Positions 1-9,084 are shown, counted from the stretch's first letter. The stretch is DNA of 64,000 nt from Microbacterium sp. ACRRU (GCF_022346945.1 NZ_JAKRNI010000010.1:1-64000), one strand, 5' to 3'. The notes: generated from the sequence alone by a model not told the origin. Numbers and translations are program-made.

Positions 1-760
1 GCGTCCACGGCGTCGTCGTCCAGGCGAGCGCCCGCACGCCGGTGAGGCCGAGTGCTTCGGCCTTGGCGCCGACGAGCGGGAACGTCACCGTGACCGAGGG
101 GTCCTGGCGCATCTTGTAGACGTCGTCGTCCATGCGCAGCTCGTGGCTCGACAGCGGCGTCTCATCACGCCAGCAATACGGCAGCACGCGGTAGCCCTCG
201 TAGGCGAGGCCCTTGTCGTGCAGCGTCTTGAACGCCCACAGGACGCTCTCCATGTACGACGTGTCGAGCGTCTTGTATCCGCGCTCGAAGTCGACCCAGC
301 GTGCCTGACGGGTGACGTAGTCCTGCCAGTCGCGCGTGTACTCGAGCACGGACTCGCGGGCCTTGCCGTTGAACACGGCGACGCCCATGCGCTCGATCTC
401 GTCCTTCTCGGTGATCCCGAGCTGCTTCATCGCCTCGAGCTCGGCCGGCAGACCATGCGTGTCCCACCCGAACACGCGGTCGACCTTCTTGCCGCGCATG
501 GTCTGGAAGCGCGGGAACACGTCTTTCGCGTACCCGGTGAGCAGGTGCCCGTAGTGCGGGAGACCGTTGGCGAACGGGGGTCCGTCGTAGAACACCCATT
601 CCTCGGCGCCGTCGCGCTGAGCGATCGAGGCGCGGAAGGTGTCGTCGGCGTCCCAGAAGGCGAGCGTGTCGTGCTCGATCTCGGGGAACCGGGGGCTGGG
701 AACGACGGATGCCGCGGCGTCGGCCGCCGGTCCGAAGGATGAGGGGCGTGGGTAGGTCAT
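1..760 (-). CDS. ileS: Isoleucine--tRNA ligase, N-terminal part (gene runs off the left edge)
   Basis: Charges tRNA-Ile with isoleucine in the cytoplasm. About 253 residues are present; the rest lies beyond base 1. The class I signature region [13 protein letters not shown] is at residues 60-72, followed by the GWDTHGLP block typical of IleRS. The ATG at 758-760 is chosen because GGAGAG lies just upstream (763-768) and a T-box leader ends there. The gene is transcribed leftward, after and in the same direction as the ABC importer operon, but from its own T-box-controlled transcript. No defect is visible in the part seen. Confidence 0.97.
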   Translation of the reverse strand, partial: MTYPRPSSFGPAADAAASVVPSPRFPEIEHDTLAFWDADDTFRASIAQRDGAEEWVFYDGPPFANGLPHYGHLLTGYAKDVFPRFQTMRGKKVDRVFGWDTHGLPAELEAMKQLGITEKDEIERMGVAVFNGKARESVLEYTRDWQDYVTRQARWVDFERGYKTLDTSYMESVLWAFKTLHDKGLAYEGYRVLPYCWRDETPLSSHELRMDDDVYKMRQDPSVTVTFPLVGAKAEALGLTGVRALAWTTTPWT

Positions 761-762
761 GT

Positions 763-948
763 CTCTCCGCAGGTCGCGATCCACCTGCGAGGACGATCCG
801 GTCGGACCGCGGTACCACCCCGCATTGCGCCCACCGGGGTGGGCACCTCTCTCACGGCGGCTGTGACGGGCCTGACCCGCTCGGTTCTACTGAGGGACGG
901 ACCCTGTTCTTCCGAGAGCTCCCCGGTGATGGCCGGATCGGTGCTGGT
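763..948 (-). promoter_or_regulatory. T-box riboswitch controlling ileS (translational, actinobacterial type)
   Basis: On the minus strand the leader contains the T-box core GGGTGGTACCGCGG (807-820), whose UGGU can pair with the ACCA end of uncharged tRNA. The upstream block GATCCGGCCATCACCGGGG carries an ATC (Ile) specifier at 928-930. A hairpin CGCAGGT/ACCTGCG sits directly before the Shine-Dalgarno GGAGAG. There is no terminator, so control is probably by sequestering the ribosome site, as known for actinobacterial ileS T-boxes with an ultra-short Stem I. Pairing was judged by eye. Confidence 0.93.
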
Positions 949-954
949 GGGTAC

Positions 955-960
955 AGTCTA
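955..960 (-). promoter_or_regulatory. Candidate -10 box of the ileS leader (TAGACT)
   Basis: TAGACT reads on the minus strand and its first three bases are the TAG stop codon of the ABC ATPase gene. Transcription would begin about 7 nt later, just before T-box Stem I. No good -35 is visible. Confidence 0.5.
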
Positions 961-2517
961 CGCCGTTGCGCCGGGGCCGGCGGGCGAGAGACCCGCGGCC
1001 GAGAGCAGCTCCCGCGTGAACGGATGCCGGGGCTCGTCGAACACGCGCGAGACCGTCCCCGACTCCACCACCCGTCCCTCCTGCAGGACGAGCACCTCAT
1101 CCGCGATGCCGCGGACGACGTCGAGGTCGTGCGTGACGAACACCATCGCAAGATCGCGCTCACGCTGCAGGGCCGCGAGCCTGTCGAGGATGCGCGCGCG
1201 CACCGAGACGTCCAGGGCCGACACCGGCTCGTCGAGCACGAGCAGCTCCGGCGAGACCGCCAGCGCGCGGGCGATCGCCACGCGCTGACGCTGGCCACCC
1301 GACAGCTGCGCGGGACGACGACGCCCGAACGCCGGAGAGAGCCCGACCTCCCGGAGCAGGTCGGCGACCGCGCCGCGGCGGTCCGCGCGCGGGACCCCCG
1401 CGACCGCAACCGCCTCGGAGAGGGTGCGTCCGACGCTCCAGCGCGGATCGAGCGCTCCCCACGGGTTCTGCTGCACGAGCTGCACCCGACGGCGATCGGG
1501 TCCGCGCGCCTCCCTCGGGGTCCAGGGCCGCCCGTGAAAACGCAGCGACCCGGCATCGGCCCCGGCGACCCCGACGATGAGCCGGGCAAGGGTCGTCTTC
1601 CCTGATCCGGACTCCCCGACGACGGCGAGCGTGCGCCCGCGTCGCAGTTCGAACGAGACCCCGTCCAGGGCGACGCGGTCGCCGAAGCGCTTGGCGAGCC
1701 CCGTGCCCGTCATCACCGGCGGCTCCGCACGCGGCGGCCGGTGCCGTTCGGCGGGGGTGAGCGCCGCGACGAGGGCGCGGGTGTGGGGATCGCGCGGTGC
1801 GGTGAGGACCGCGCGGGTCTCGCCGGTCTCGACCACGCGCCCGCCGTGCAGCACCACCATCCGATCTGCCACGCGCCGCACCGCAGCGAGGTCGTGCGTG
1901 ATGAGGACCACCGCGACGCCGGTGTCGGCGATCTCGCGCAGCAGGTCGAGCACGCGGGCCTGCACCGTGGCATCCAGGGCCGTCGTCGGCTCATCGGCGA
2001 TCAGCACGGCGGGCTCTGTCACCAGCGCCGAGGCGATGAGCGCGCGTTGACGCTGACCACCCGAGAGTTCGTGGGGGTACTGCCGAGCCCGCCGATCCGG
2101 CTCCGGGAGACCGACCCGCTCGAGCACGTCGCGCACGCGGTCGCGCAGCGCCGCACCGCGCGCGGCGGGTTCGTGGATGCGGACCGGCTCAGCGACTTCC
2201 GCACCGATGCGCCGCAGCGGATCGAGGGAGACCAGGGCGTCCTGGGCGACGAGTGCCACCCGCGCCCCGCGCATCGTGCGCCACTGGCGCTCGGTGAATC
2301 CCCGCACGTCGGTGCCGTCGATCTCCGCCAGGTCGGCGGTCCAGCCCAGCCCACGTGGGAGTAGCCCCAGCAGAGCGCGCGCCGTCAGAGATTTGCCGGC
2401 ACCGGACTCTCCGACGAGCGCAACGCACTCCCCCGGGGCGACGTCGAGGTCGAGCGCCCGGACGATCGCCCCGTCGGGGCCGTCGATGCCGAATCCGCGA
2501 AGCCGAACACCGCTCAT
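958..2517 (-). CDS. Peptide/nickel-type ABC transporter, fused dual ATP-binding protein
   Basis: 519-residue energy subunit of an importer of the Dpp/Opp (nickel/peptide) class, acting on the cytoplasmic face of the membrane. Two complete ABC modules lie in tandem: Walker A GESGAGKS at residues 36-43 and a signature LSGGQRQR near 150, then a second GESGSGKT near 300 and LSGGQRQR near 405. In E. coli these are two proteins (DppD and DppF); here they are one chain. The ATG overlaps the stop of the preceding permease by four bases. It is the last gene of a four-gene operon. The substrate cannot be told from sequence. Confidence 0.93.
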   Translation of the reverse strand: MSGVRLRGFGIDGPDGAIVRALDLDVAPGECVALVGESGAGKSLTARALLGLLPRGLGWTADLAEIDGTDVRGFTERQWRTMRGARVALVAQDALVSLDPLRRIGAEVAEPVRIHEPAARGAALRDRVRDVLERVGLPEPDRRARQYPHELSGGQRQRALIASALVTEPAVLIADEPTTALDATVQARVLDLLREIADTGVAVVLITHDLAAVRRVADRMVVLHGGRVVETGETRAVLTAPRDPHTRALVAALTPAERHRPPRAEPPVMTGTGLAKRFGDRVALDGVSFELRRGRTLAVVGESGSGKTTLARLIVGVAGADAGSLRFHGRPWTPREARGPDRRRVQLVQQNPWGALDPRWSVGRTLSEAVAVAGVPRADRRGAVADLLREVGLSPAFGRRRPAQLSGGQRQRVAIARALAVSPELLVLDEPVSALDVSVRARILDRLAALQRERDLAMVFVTHDLDVVRGIADEVLVLQEGRVVESGTVSRVFDEPRHPFTRELLSAAGLSPAGPGATA

Positions 2518-3377
2518 GCGCCACGCTCCTCAGACCGTGCGCGCAGGGCGCGCCCCACCACACTCACGCTCACGACGGTGAGCGTGATCGCCAGGCCCGG
2601 GAACACCGCGACCCACGGCGCCTGCACGAGGAGATTCCGGCCCGAGGAGAGCATGAGCCCCCACTCGGGCGTCGGTTCGGTGGGCCCCAGTCCGAGGAAG
2701 CTGAGTCCCGCCGCCGCGAGGATGCTCGTGCCGACGCCGATCACGGCCAGCACGCTCACCGAGGCCACGACGCCCGGAAGCACATGGGTGGCCAGCACGA
2801 CGGGAGCACGCACGCCGACGATACGCGCCGCCTCGACGTACTCCGTCGTCGAGAGCGCGCGTGTCCGCGCGCGGGCGAGGCGCACGTACACGGGGAGCGC
2901 CGCCAACGTCACCGCCACCGCGACGTTCACCGGCCCCGGGCCGAGCACCGCGACCACCAGGAGCGCGAGCAGGAACTCCGGGAAGGCCAGCAGCACGTCG
3001 GTGATGCGCATCGCGGCCGCGTCGACCGGTCGCGGTGCGATCGCCCCAAGGGTGCCGGCGATGACCCCCACCAGGAGGGCCAGGCCGGTGGCCAGCAGGC
3101 CGATACCCACCGAGCGTCCGGTGCCGAACACGACGCGGGAGTACACGTCGCGTCCGCTCTGGTCGGTACCGAACCAGTGCGCCCCGCTCGGCGGCTGCAG
3201 CGACGCCCGCACGTCGGTGAGAAGCGGGTCGTGCGTGGCCAGCACGCCCGGCGCGAGCGCCGCGAGCGCGATGACGGCCAGCATCACCGCCGCAGCGCCG
3301 AGAGTCACGCGGCGCGCGATGACACCTGCGGCCGAGGTGCGAGTGGCCCTCCGGACGCGCGTCGCCGGGCCGGTCAT
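2514..3377 (-). CDS. Peptide/nickel-type ABC transporter permease (DppC-like)
   Basis: 287-residue inner-membrane permease. The N-terminus is basic and followed by one hydrophobic helix (about residues 25-48), then the short periplasmic segment HDPLLTDV...HWFGTDQSGRDVYSRV that marks DppC/OppC proteins. The permease core follows, with about five helices and an EAA-like loop around EYVEAARIVGV. It pairs with the DppB-like permease encoded upstream. Start and stop overlap both neighbours by four bases, indicating translational coupling. The family is clear; substrate unknown. Confidence 0.93.
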   Translation of the reverse strand: MTGPATRVRRATRTSAAGVIARRVTLGAAAVMLAVIALAALAPGVLATHDPLLTDVRASLQPPSGAHWFGTDQSGRDVYSRVVFGTGRSVGIGLLATGLALLVGVIAGTLGAIAPRPVDAAAMRITDVLLAFPEFLLALLVVAVLGPGPVNVAVAVTLAALPVYVRLARARTRALSTTEYVEAARIVGVRAPVVLATHVLPGVVASVSVLAVIGVGTSILAAAGLSFLGLGPTEPTPEWGLMLSSGRNLLVQAPWVAVFPGLAITLTVVSVSVVGRALRARSEERGA

Positions 3378-4357
3378 GCCGGAACCCCGGTCTCGATCCG
3401 CCGCGCCGGGGCGGAACGCGCAAGGCGCGGGTCGAGCAGCGGGACCACGAGGTCGACGACAGTGTTGACGATGACGAACACCAGGGCGCTGAGCAGGATC
3501 ACGCCCGTGACGACGGGCAGATCGCGGTCGGTGATGGCAGTGAGGGTCACCCGCCCGATCCCGGGCCGGGCGAACACGGTCTCCACGAGCACGGCTCCGC
3601 CGAGAAGCGACCCCACCAGGTACGCCGCAAGGGTCACGCCCCCGACCCCGGCGTGCCGCAGGGTGTGATGCGTGCTCTCCCGCAAGGGGGAAGCGCCGCG
3701 GGCCCGGACGGTGAGGAGGAACGGCTCGCGCTCGGCCGCCTCCACGCCGTCGCGCAGAACCTGCGCCAAGAGCGCGGCGACGGGGAGAGCGAGGGTGACC
3801 GCCGGCAAGACGATCGTCGTCGGATCACGCGCCCCGGAGACGGGGAGCCATCCCAGCTGGAACGAGAACACCGACAGGAGCACGAGTCCCGTCCAGAAGA
3901 CCGGCGACGACAGCACGACGAGCTCGACCGCGGCGGCGGCCGCCCGGCCCGTCCGGCCACGAACGAGGAGCACCGAGGCGAGGGCCAGCACGACCGCGAT
4001 GAGGAGCGCGAGGGCCGTGAGCTGCACGGTAGACCCGAGCTGGCGTCCGATCACCTCGGTGACGGGGAGCCGCAACTGGTACGACTCGCCCAGGTCGCCC
4101 CTCGCGAGCCGACCGAGGAACGCCACGTACTGCTCCCCCACGGGCCGATCCAGGCCCAGCTCGCGTCGAATGCCGTCCTTCACCTCTTGGCTCGCCTGCG
4201 CCTGCGGGCCGAGGATCACATCGACCGCGTCGCCGGGGATGATCCGAAACGCCAGGAACGCCAGGGTCGCCGCTCCCCACAGCACCAAAACGACGGATGC
4301 CACGATCCCCCCGAGACGCGCGAGCACGGCGCGGGCGCGCGAGGAGGACCGTGGCAT
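3374..4357 (-). CDS. Peptide/nickel-type ABC transporter permease (DppB-like)
   Basis: 327-residue permease with a first transmembrane helix at about residues 12-35, then the periplasmic domain with LGLDRPVGEQYVAFLGRLARGDLG, characteristic of DppB/OppB. Further helices follow, and a C-terminal DPRLA segment. It forms the membrane channel with the DppC-like partner. It starts 13 bases after the binding-protein gene and ends in a four-base overlap with the second permease, so the four genes are one transcript. Confidence 0.93.
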   Translation of the reverse strand: MPRSSSRARAVLARLGGIVASVVLVLWGAATLAFLAFRIIPGDAVDVILGPQAQASQEVKDGIRRELGLDRPVGEQYVAFLGRLARGDLGESYQLRLPVTEVIGRQLGSTVQLTALALLIAVVLALASVLLVRGRTGRAAAAAVELVVLSSPVFWTGLVLLSVFSFQLGWLPVSGARDPTTIVLPAVTLALPVAALLAQVLRDGVEAAEREPFLLTVRARGASPLRESTHHTLRHAGVGGVTLAAYLVGSLLGGAVLVETVFARPGIGRVTLTAITDRDLPVVTGVILLSALVFVIVNTVVDLVVPLLDPRLARSAPARRIETGVPA

Positions 4358-4370
4358 CCGGGGACGCGGG

Positions 4371-5984
4371 TCAGCCGCGCGTGGCGGTCGCGAACAGCGG
4401 ACGACCGTAGAGGTCGAAGGTCAGGCCGGACACGTCGGGACGCACCGCGGTGATCAGCGCGGGACTGTACAGGGGCACGATCGCCACGTGGTCGGCGTTC
4501 CACCGCTGCACCTGGCCGTACGCGTCAGCACGCGCCTCGGCGTCGGTCGTACGGGCCCCCTGCTGGAGGAGAGCGTCCACAGCCGGGTCGCTGACCTGAG
4601 AGGCGTTCTGGAACCCGTCGGTGGCGAGGTGGCTGCGCAACAGGTCGGGGTCGACACCCGAGAAGCCCCAGTCGGTCAGGTCGAAGGTCTTCGGGCCGTA
4701 CTGCTCGTTGTACGCCCCCGGCTCGAGCACCTCGCGCTGAAGGTCGAAGCCGACCGCACGCAGGTCGGACTGGATCGCGTTCGCGAGAGCCGCGCGGTCG
4801 TCGGGCACCGGAGTCCAGGCGATCCAGCGGGCGCTGAGGCGCTGCCCGTCCTTGGTGCGGAAGCCCTCGGCATCCCGCTCGGTCCACCCTGCCTGGTCGA
4901 GCAGCGCGTTCGCCGCGGCGGGGTCGAAGGGCCACGATCCTTCCAGGCCCGCGTCATAGCCGGGAGTGGTCGCCCCGAGGATGCTCCAGGCACGGGGGAA
5001 CTGGCCGAAGAAGATCTCCTCGACCGCGGTGTTCACATCGATCGCCCGCGAGAAGGCCTGTCGCACGAGCTGGTCGGCGAAGACGCCGTACTTCTCGTTG
5101 AGGTACAGCGAGTACGGCAAGCCGGGGTACTCGAGGGCCTCGACGGTGACGTCGGCGGGCACCTGGTCGACGAGGTTCGGCGGCAGGTTCGTGACCACGT
5201 CGGCCTCGCCGCTGGAGAGCACGCCGAGGCGCACCGAGGCCTCGGGAAGGATCTGGACGCGGAGCGTCTCGACCTCCGGCGCGGCGCCGCCGTGCGGGCC
5301 CCAGGCGTAATCGTCGTTGCGGGTGTACACGATCTCCTGATCCGGGGTGTACGAGGTGAGCGCGAACGGCCCCGTGCCGACGGTGACGTCGGGACCGCCC
5401 GCCTTGAGCTGGTCGGCCGAGCTCTCGAGAACCGCGGGCGAATAGAAGCCGAGGAGCGCGGTGCTCGCGGCCTGCAGGAACGGGGCGTAGGGCTCGGCGA
5501 AGCGCACGCGCACGGTTCGCTCGTCCACGACGTCGGTGCCGGCGTACAGCTCGCCACCGAGCATGCTCGCCGCCTGCGCCGAGGCGGTGGCCGGGTCGGC
5601 GATGCGGTCGAAGTTCGCCTTGACGGCGGCCGCGTCGAATGCCCGGCCGTCGTGGAACGTCACGCCCTCGCGCAGGTAGAAGACGTAGGTCGCGCCCTCG
5701 TCCTCGATGTCCCACGACTCGGCGAGCCACGGCGAGAACGACCCGTCGGCCTCCTGGAAGACCAGCGAGTCGAGAACGGACCGCTGCACCATCGCGGAGA
5801 CATCGAGCTGACTGGTCTGCGGGTCCATGTGCCCCGCCGAGAGGTTCGCCCCCTCGATGGCCCAGACGATCTCGCCGTCGCTGGAGGAAGCGGCATCCGT
5901 TCCCGAGCAGGCCGAGAGGGCGAGCGCGGAGACGGCGGCGACGGCGGTCGCGGAGAGAAGGCGGCGGAGCAGCACGGACGGCAT
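4371..5984 (-). CDS. Extracellular solute-binding lipoprotein, family 5 (peptide/nickel type)
   Basis: 537-residue lipoprotein that captures substrate outside the cell for the importer encoded downstream. The N-terminus MPSVLLRRLLSATAVAAV leads to a lipobox LSAC with the modified cysteine at residue 26. The family 5 motifs are present, for example the segment around GTGPFALTSYTPDQEIVYTRND and the late WPFDPAAANALLDQAGW. The ATG at 5982-5984 was chosen because it gives a signal peptide; the frame stays open further upstream, but that stretch would bury the signal. An AGG-type ribosome site lies 6-8 bases before. It is the first gene of the operon, opposite valS. Confidence 0.93.
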   Translation of the reverse strand: MPSVLLRRLLSATAVAAVSALALSACSGTDAASSSDGEIVWAIEGANLSAGHMDPQTSQLDVSAMVQRSVLDSLVFQEADGSFSPWLAESWDIEDEGATYVFYLREGVTFHDGRAFDAAAVKANFDRIADPATASAQAASMLGGELYAGTDVVDERTVRVRFAEPYAPFLQAASTALLGFYSPAVLESSADQLKAGGPDVTVGTGPFALTSYTPDQEIVYTRNDDYAWGPHGGAAPEVETLRVQILPEASVRLGVLSSGEADVVTNLPPNLVDQVPADVTVEALEYPGLPYSLYLNEKYGVFADQLVRQAFSRAIDVNTAVEEIFFGQFPRAWSILGATTPGYDAGLEGSWPFDPAAANALLDQAGWTERDAEGFRTKDGQRLSARWIAWTPVPDDRAALANAIQSDLRAVGFDLQREVLEPGAYNEQYGPKTFDLTDWGFSGVDPDLLRSHLATDGFQNASQVSDPAVDALLQQGARTTDAEARADAYGQVQRWNADHVAIVPLYSPALITAVRPDVSGLTFDLYGRPLFATATRG

Positions 5985-6019
5985 GGAACGACCTCGGAAT
6001 CGCTGGTGGGGAAGCATCC

Positions 6020-6025
6020 ATTCTA
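6020..6025 (-). promoter_or_regulatory. Candidate -10 box for the ABC importer operon (TAGAAT)
   Basis: TAGAAT on the minus strand, about 36 bases before the binding-protein ATG. The -35 region is weak. It shares the 209-base intergenic space with the valS promoter. Confidence 0.45.
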
Positions 6026-6127
6026 CCGACTTCCTGGACGCAGTCTCGAAATCAGCGACGGGGTTCGGGTGCCGCGCCCCGACCGCCAGTGACCCGGGGC
6101 GCGGCCAGCCGACCGTCTGCAACTCGG

Positions 6128-6133
6128 TATCCT
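6128..6133 (+). promoter_or_regulatory. Candidate -10 box for valS (TATCCT)
   Basis: TATCCT lies about 60 bases before the valS ATG, giving a leader of about 54 bases with GAGGAG at 6183-6188. I do not see a T-box here. Confidence 0.45.
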
Positions 6134-6193
6134 GGGTGCGACCACAGTCAGGCACGCACACACGGTGCCGCACATATCGCTCGAGGAGTACCC

Positions 6194-8761
6194 ATGTCGC
6201 AGATTCCGGACAAGCCCGCGCTGGAGGGCCTCGAGAAGAAGTGGGATGCCGCGTGGACCGAGCGCGGGACGTACGTCTTCGACCGCGCTCGTGCCGCCGA
6301 AGTCGGCCGCGCGGGCGTGTACTCCGTCGACACGCCGCCGCCCACGGCATCCGGAAGCCTGCACATCGGGCATGTCTTCAGCTACACCCACACCGACGTC
6401 AAGGTGCGCTTCGAGCGCATGCGCGGCAAGACGGTCTTCTACCCCATGGGGTGGGACGACAACGGCCTGCCGACCGAGCGTCGCGTCCAGAACTACTACG
6501 GCGTGCGGTGCGACCCGTCGCTCCCGTACGACCCCGACTTCACCCCGCCGTTCGCCGGCGGTGACAACAAGAGCACCAAGGCCGCCGATCAGGTGCCCAT
6601 CAGCCGCCGCAACTTCATCGAGCTGTGCGAGCAGCTGACCGTCGAGGACGAGAAGGCGTTCGAAGCGCTGTGGCGCGACCTCGGACTCAGCGTCGACTGG
6701 GGCCAGACGTACCGCACCATCTCCGACGCGGCGATGCGCACCAGCCAGCTCGCGTTCCTGCGCAATGTCGAGCGCGGCGAGGCGCATCAGGCGCTCGCAC
6801 CGACCCTGTGGGACGTCGACTTCCGCTCCGCGATCGCGCAAGCCGAGCTCGAGGACCGCGACCAGCCCGCCGCGTACCACCGCCTCGGCTTCCACAAGAC
6901 CGACGGCTCGGGCGACGTGTTCATCGAGACCACCCGCCCCGAGCTGCTCGCCGCGTGCGTCGCCCTGGTCGCCAACCCCGACGACGAGCGGTACCAGCCC
7001 CTGTTCGGCAGCACGGTGCGCACGCCGCTCTTCGACGTCGAGGTGCCGGTGCTCCCCCACCCGCTCGCGCAGCAGGACAAGGGCTCGGGCATCGCCATGA
7101 TCTGTACGTTCGGCGACGTGACCGACATCATCTGGTGGCGCGAACTCGACCTGCCGAACCGCACGATCATCGGCAAGGACGGTCGCATCATCGCCGAGGC
7201 CCCGGACGTCATCGTGACGGATGCCGCGAAAGCGGCGTACGCCGAGCTGGCCGGAAAGACCGTGTTCAGCGCCAAGAAGCGCATCGTCGAGCTGCTGCAG
7301 GAGTCGGGTGAGATGGAGGGCGCCCCGAAGCCCTTCACCCACCCCGTGAAGTTCTTCGAGAAGGGCGACCGGCCCCTTGAGATCGTGTCGACGCGTCAGT
7401 GGTACATCCGCAACGGCGCGCGCGACGCCGAGCTGCGCGAGCGCCTCGTGGGCCTCGGCCGCGAGATGTCGTGGCATCCCGACTTCATGCGCGTGCGCTA
7501 CGAGAACTGGACGAACGGGCTGACCGGTGACTGGCTGGTGTCGCGCCAGCGCTTCTTCGGCGTGCCGATCCCGGTCTGGTACGCCCTCGACGAGAACGGG
7601 GAGCGCGACTACGGTCGCGTGCTGACGCCCGACCTCGCGGCGCTCCCGGTCGACCCGACCACCGATGTTCCCCCGGGCTACACGGAGGAGCAGCGCGGAG
7701 TGCCCGGCGGCTTCGACGCCGAGCGCGACATCCTCGACACGTGGGCGACGTCGTCTCTCACCCCGCAGCTGGCCGGCGGCTGGCAGCGCGACGAGGAGCT
7801 CTGGAACCTCGTCGCGCCGTTCGACCTGCGTCCGCAGGGTCAGGACATCATCCGCACGTGGCTCTTCTCCACGATGCTGCGCAGCGCCCTCGAGGACGAC
7901 CGCGTGCCGTGGACGGATGCCGCGATTTCCGGCTTCATCGTCGACCCCGACCGCAAGAAGATGTCCAAGTCGAAGGGCAACGTCGTCACGCCGGCCGACA
8001 TCCTCGCGCAGCACGGCTCGGACGCCGTCCGCTACTGGGCGGCCTCGAGCCGACTCGGCACCGACGCGGCCTTCGACCCGCAGAACCCGACGCAGATCAA
8101 GATCGGTCGTCGACTCGCGATCAAGCTGCTGAACGCGGCGAAGTTCGTGCTTTCGTTCCCGGTGCCCGAGGGTGCCGAGGTCACGCACGCCCTGGATGCC
8201 TCGATGCTGGCGACCCTCGACCGAGTCGTCGTCGATGCCACCGCGGCGCTCGAAGCGTACGACCACGCCCGCGCGCTCGAGATCACCGAGTCCTTCTTCT
8301 GGACGTTCTGCGACGACTACCTCGAACTGGTCAAGGAGCGCGCGTACGACCGCTCCGACGTCGGTCAGGCGTCGGCGGCTCTCGCGCTGCGCACGGCCCT
8401 CTCGACGCTCGTGCGGCTGTTCGCCCCGGTGCTCTCGTTCGCGGCCGAGGAGGTGTGGTCGTGGTTCGAGGAGGGCTCCGTCCACACCGCCGCCTGGCCC
8501 GCGCCGATGGGTATCGACGGCGACCCCGGTGTGCTCACGGCCGTGGGCGAAGCGCTCATCGGCATCCGGCGCGCCAAGACCGAGGCCAAGGCCTCGCAGA
8601 AGACGCCGGTGACCTCGCTCACCGTGCACAGCCCCCACGTCGCGGCCCTTCGTTCGGCCGAGGGCGACCTGCGTGCGGTCGGACGGATCGAGGAGATCAC
8701 GTTCGCCGACGCCGAGACGACCGCCGTCACCGACATCGTGTTCACACCCCAGGAGGACTGA
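6194..8761 (+). CDS. valS: Valine--tRNA ligase
   Basis: 855-residue class I synthetase charging tRNA-Val. The HIGH motif appears in ASGSLHIGHVFSYTHTD near residue 53, and the KMSKS motif KMSKSKGNVV near residue 590. An editing (CP1) domain and anticodon-binding helices lie around them. The protein ends shortly after the anticodon domain at FTPQED and lacks the long C-terminal coiled coil of the E. coli type, so it is the shorter form. The ATG at 6194 follows GAGGAG at the right spacing; the frame is open much further upstream, but that stretch crosses the divergent promoter region. The stop codon overlaps the next gene by one base. Confidence 0.97.
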   Translation: MSQIPDKPALEGLEKKWDAAWTERGTYVFDRARAAEVGRAGVYSVDTPPPTASGSLHIGHVFSYTHTDVKVRFERMRGKTVFYPMGWDDNGLPTERRVQNYYGVRCDPSLPYDPDFTPPFAGGDNKSTKAADQVPISRRNFIELCEQLTVEDEKAFEALWRDLGLSVDWGQTYRTISDAAMRTSQLAFLRNVERGEAHQALAPTLWDVDFRSAIAQAELEDRDQPAAYHRLGFHKTDGSGDVFIETTRPELLAACVALVANPDDERYQPLFGSTVRTPLFDVEVPVLPHPLAQQDKGSGIAMICTFGDVTDIIWWRELDLPNRTIIGKDGRIIAEAPDVIVTDAAKAAYAELAGKTVFSAKKRIVELLQESGEMEGAPKPFTHPVKFFEKGDRPLEIVSTRQWYIRNGARDAELRERLVGLGREMSWHPDFMRVRYENWTNGLTGDWLVSRQRFFGVPIPVWYALDENGERDYGRVLTPDLAALPVDPTTDVPPGYTEEQRGVPGGFDAERDILDTWATSSLTPQLAGGWQRDEELWNLVAPFDLRPQGQDIIRTWLFSTMLRSALEDDRVPWTDAAISGFIVDPDRKKMSKSKGNVVTPADILAQHGSDAVRYWAASSRLGTDAAFDPQNPTQIKIGRRLAIKLLNAAKFVLSFPVPEGAEVTHALDASMLATLDRVVVDATAALEAYDHARALEITESFFWTFCDDYLELVKERAYDRSDVGQASAALALRTALSTLVRLFAPVLSFAAEEVWSWFEEGSVHTAAWPAPMGIDGDPGVLTAVGEALIGIRRAKTEAKASQKTPVTSLTVHSPHVAALRSAEGDLRAVGRIEEITFADAETTAVTDIVFTPQED

Positions 8762-9009
8762 TGCAGCTCGGAACCCGTTGGACCGCTCGTGAGCAGCCGC
8801 CGGCTGCCGTGCCCGCGGTCCTGCACGCACAGATCGCGGCCGTCGAGGCGGCGCTGAACCCCGACGGACTCAGTGCCCCGGCACCGCGCTGGACGCTGAC
8901 GTTCCTCGAAGGACGCCCGGTCGCCGAGCTCGACACCGGTGTGATCGTCGCGCAGGACGCCTCGGGCGAGGTCGTCGTGCGCTACGACGACGACGCCGAG
9001 TTCGCCTGA
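8761..9009 (+). CDS. Small conserved-looking protein coupled to valS
   Basis: 82 residues, starting with the ATG of a TGATG junction with valS, so it is very likely co-translated with it. I do not recognise a family. It is soluble, has no signal or membrane helix, contains a Trp-rich beta-like centre (RWTLTFLEGRPVAELDTG) and ends acidic (RYDDDAEF). The position directly behind a synthetase gene suggests a housekeeping role, but nothing in the sequence defines it. Confidence 0.7.
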   Translation: MQLGTRWTAREQPPAAVPAVLHAQIAAVEAALNPDGLSAPAPRWTLTFLEGRPVAELDTGVIVAQDASGEVVVRYDDDAEFA

Positions 9010-9017
9010 ACCGTCGC

Positions 9018-9047
9018 GGGCTCGGGGTCCTTCGAGACCTCGGGCCC
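9018..9047 (+). terminator. Hairpin after the valS operon
   Basis: A 12-pair stem (two G-U pairs) GGGCTCGGGGTC/GACCTCGGGCCC with loop CTTCGA lies 8 bases after the small gene. There is no T tract, as is common in actinobacteria. Confidence 0.55.
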
Positions 9048-9072
9048 CGGCGTCCGGCCCGGCACGCGTGAC

Positions 9073-9078
9073 TACGCT
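9073..9078 (+). promoter_or_regulatory. Leaderless-type -10 box (TACGCT) for the M3 peptidase
   Basis: TACGCT, then GGAACG, then ATG: exactly six bases between hexamer and start codon, so transcription should begin at the start codon. The same 12-mer TACGCTGGAACG precedes the acyl-CoA ligase at 47045. Confidence 0.6.
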
Positions 9079-9084
9079 GGAACG

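Noticed and set aside
3672..6092. Long open frame on the plus strand over the ABC importer genes (about 800 codons)
   Set aside because: Antisense of clear importer genes; its composition is the mirror of GC-rich codon use and it has no ribosome site or family motif.
5639..6193. N-terminal extension of valS by about 185 residues
   Set aside because: It crosses the binding-protein gene of the opposite strand; GAGGAG and ATG at 6194 fit the family start.
6000..6193. T-box leader for valS
   Set aside because: No GGTGGTACCGCG-like core nor specifier block could be found, in contrast to ileS.
6023..8830. Long minus-strand open frame of about 930 codons over valS
   Set aside because: A shadow of valS, created by the scarcity of stop codons in GC-rich antisense frames.
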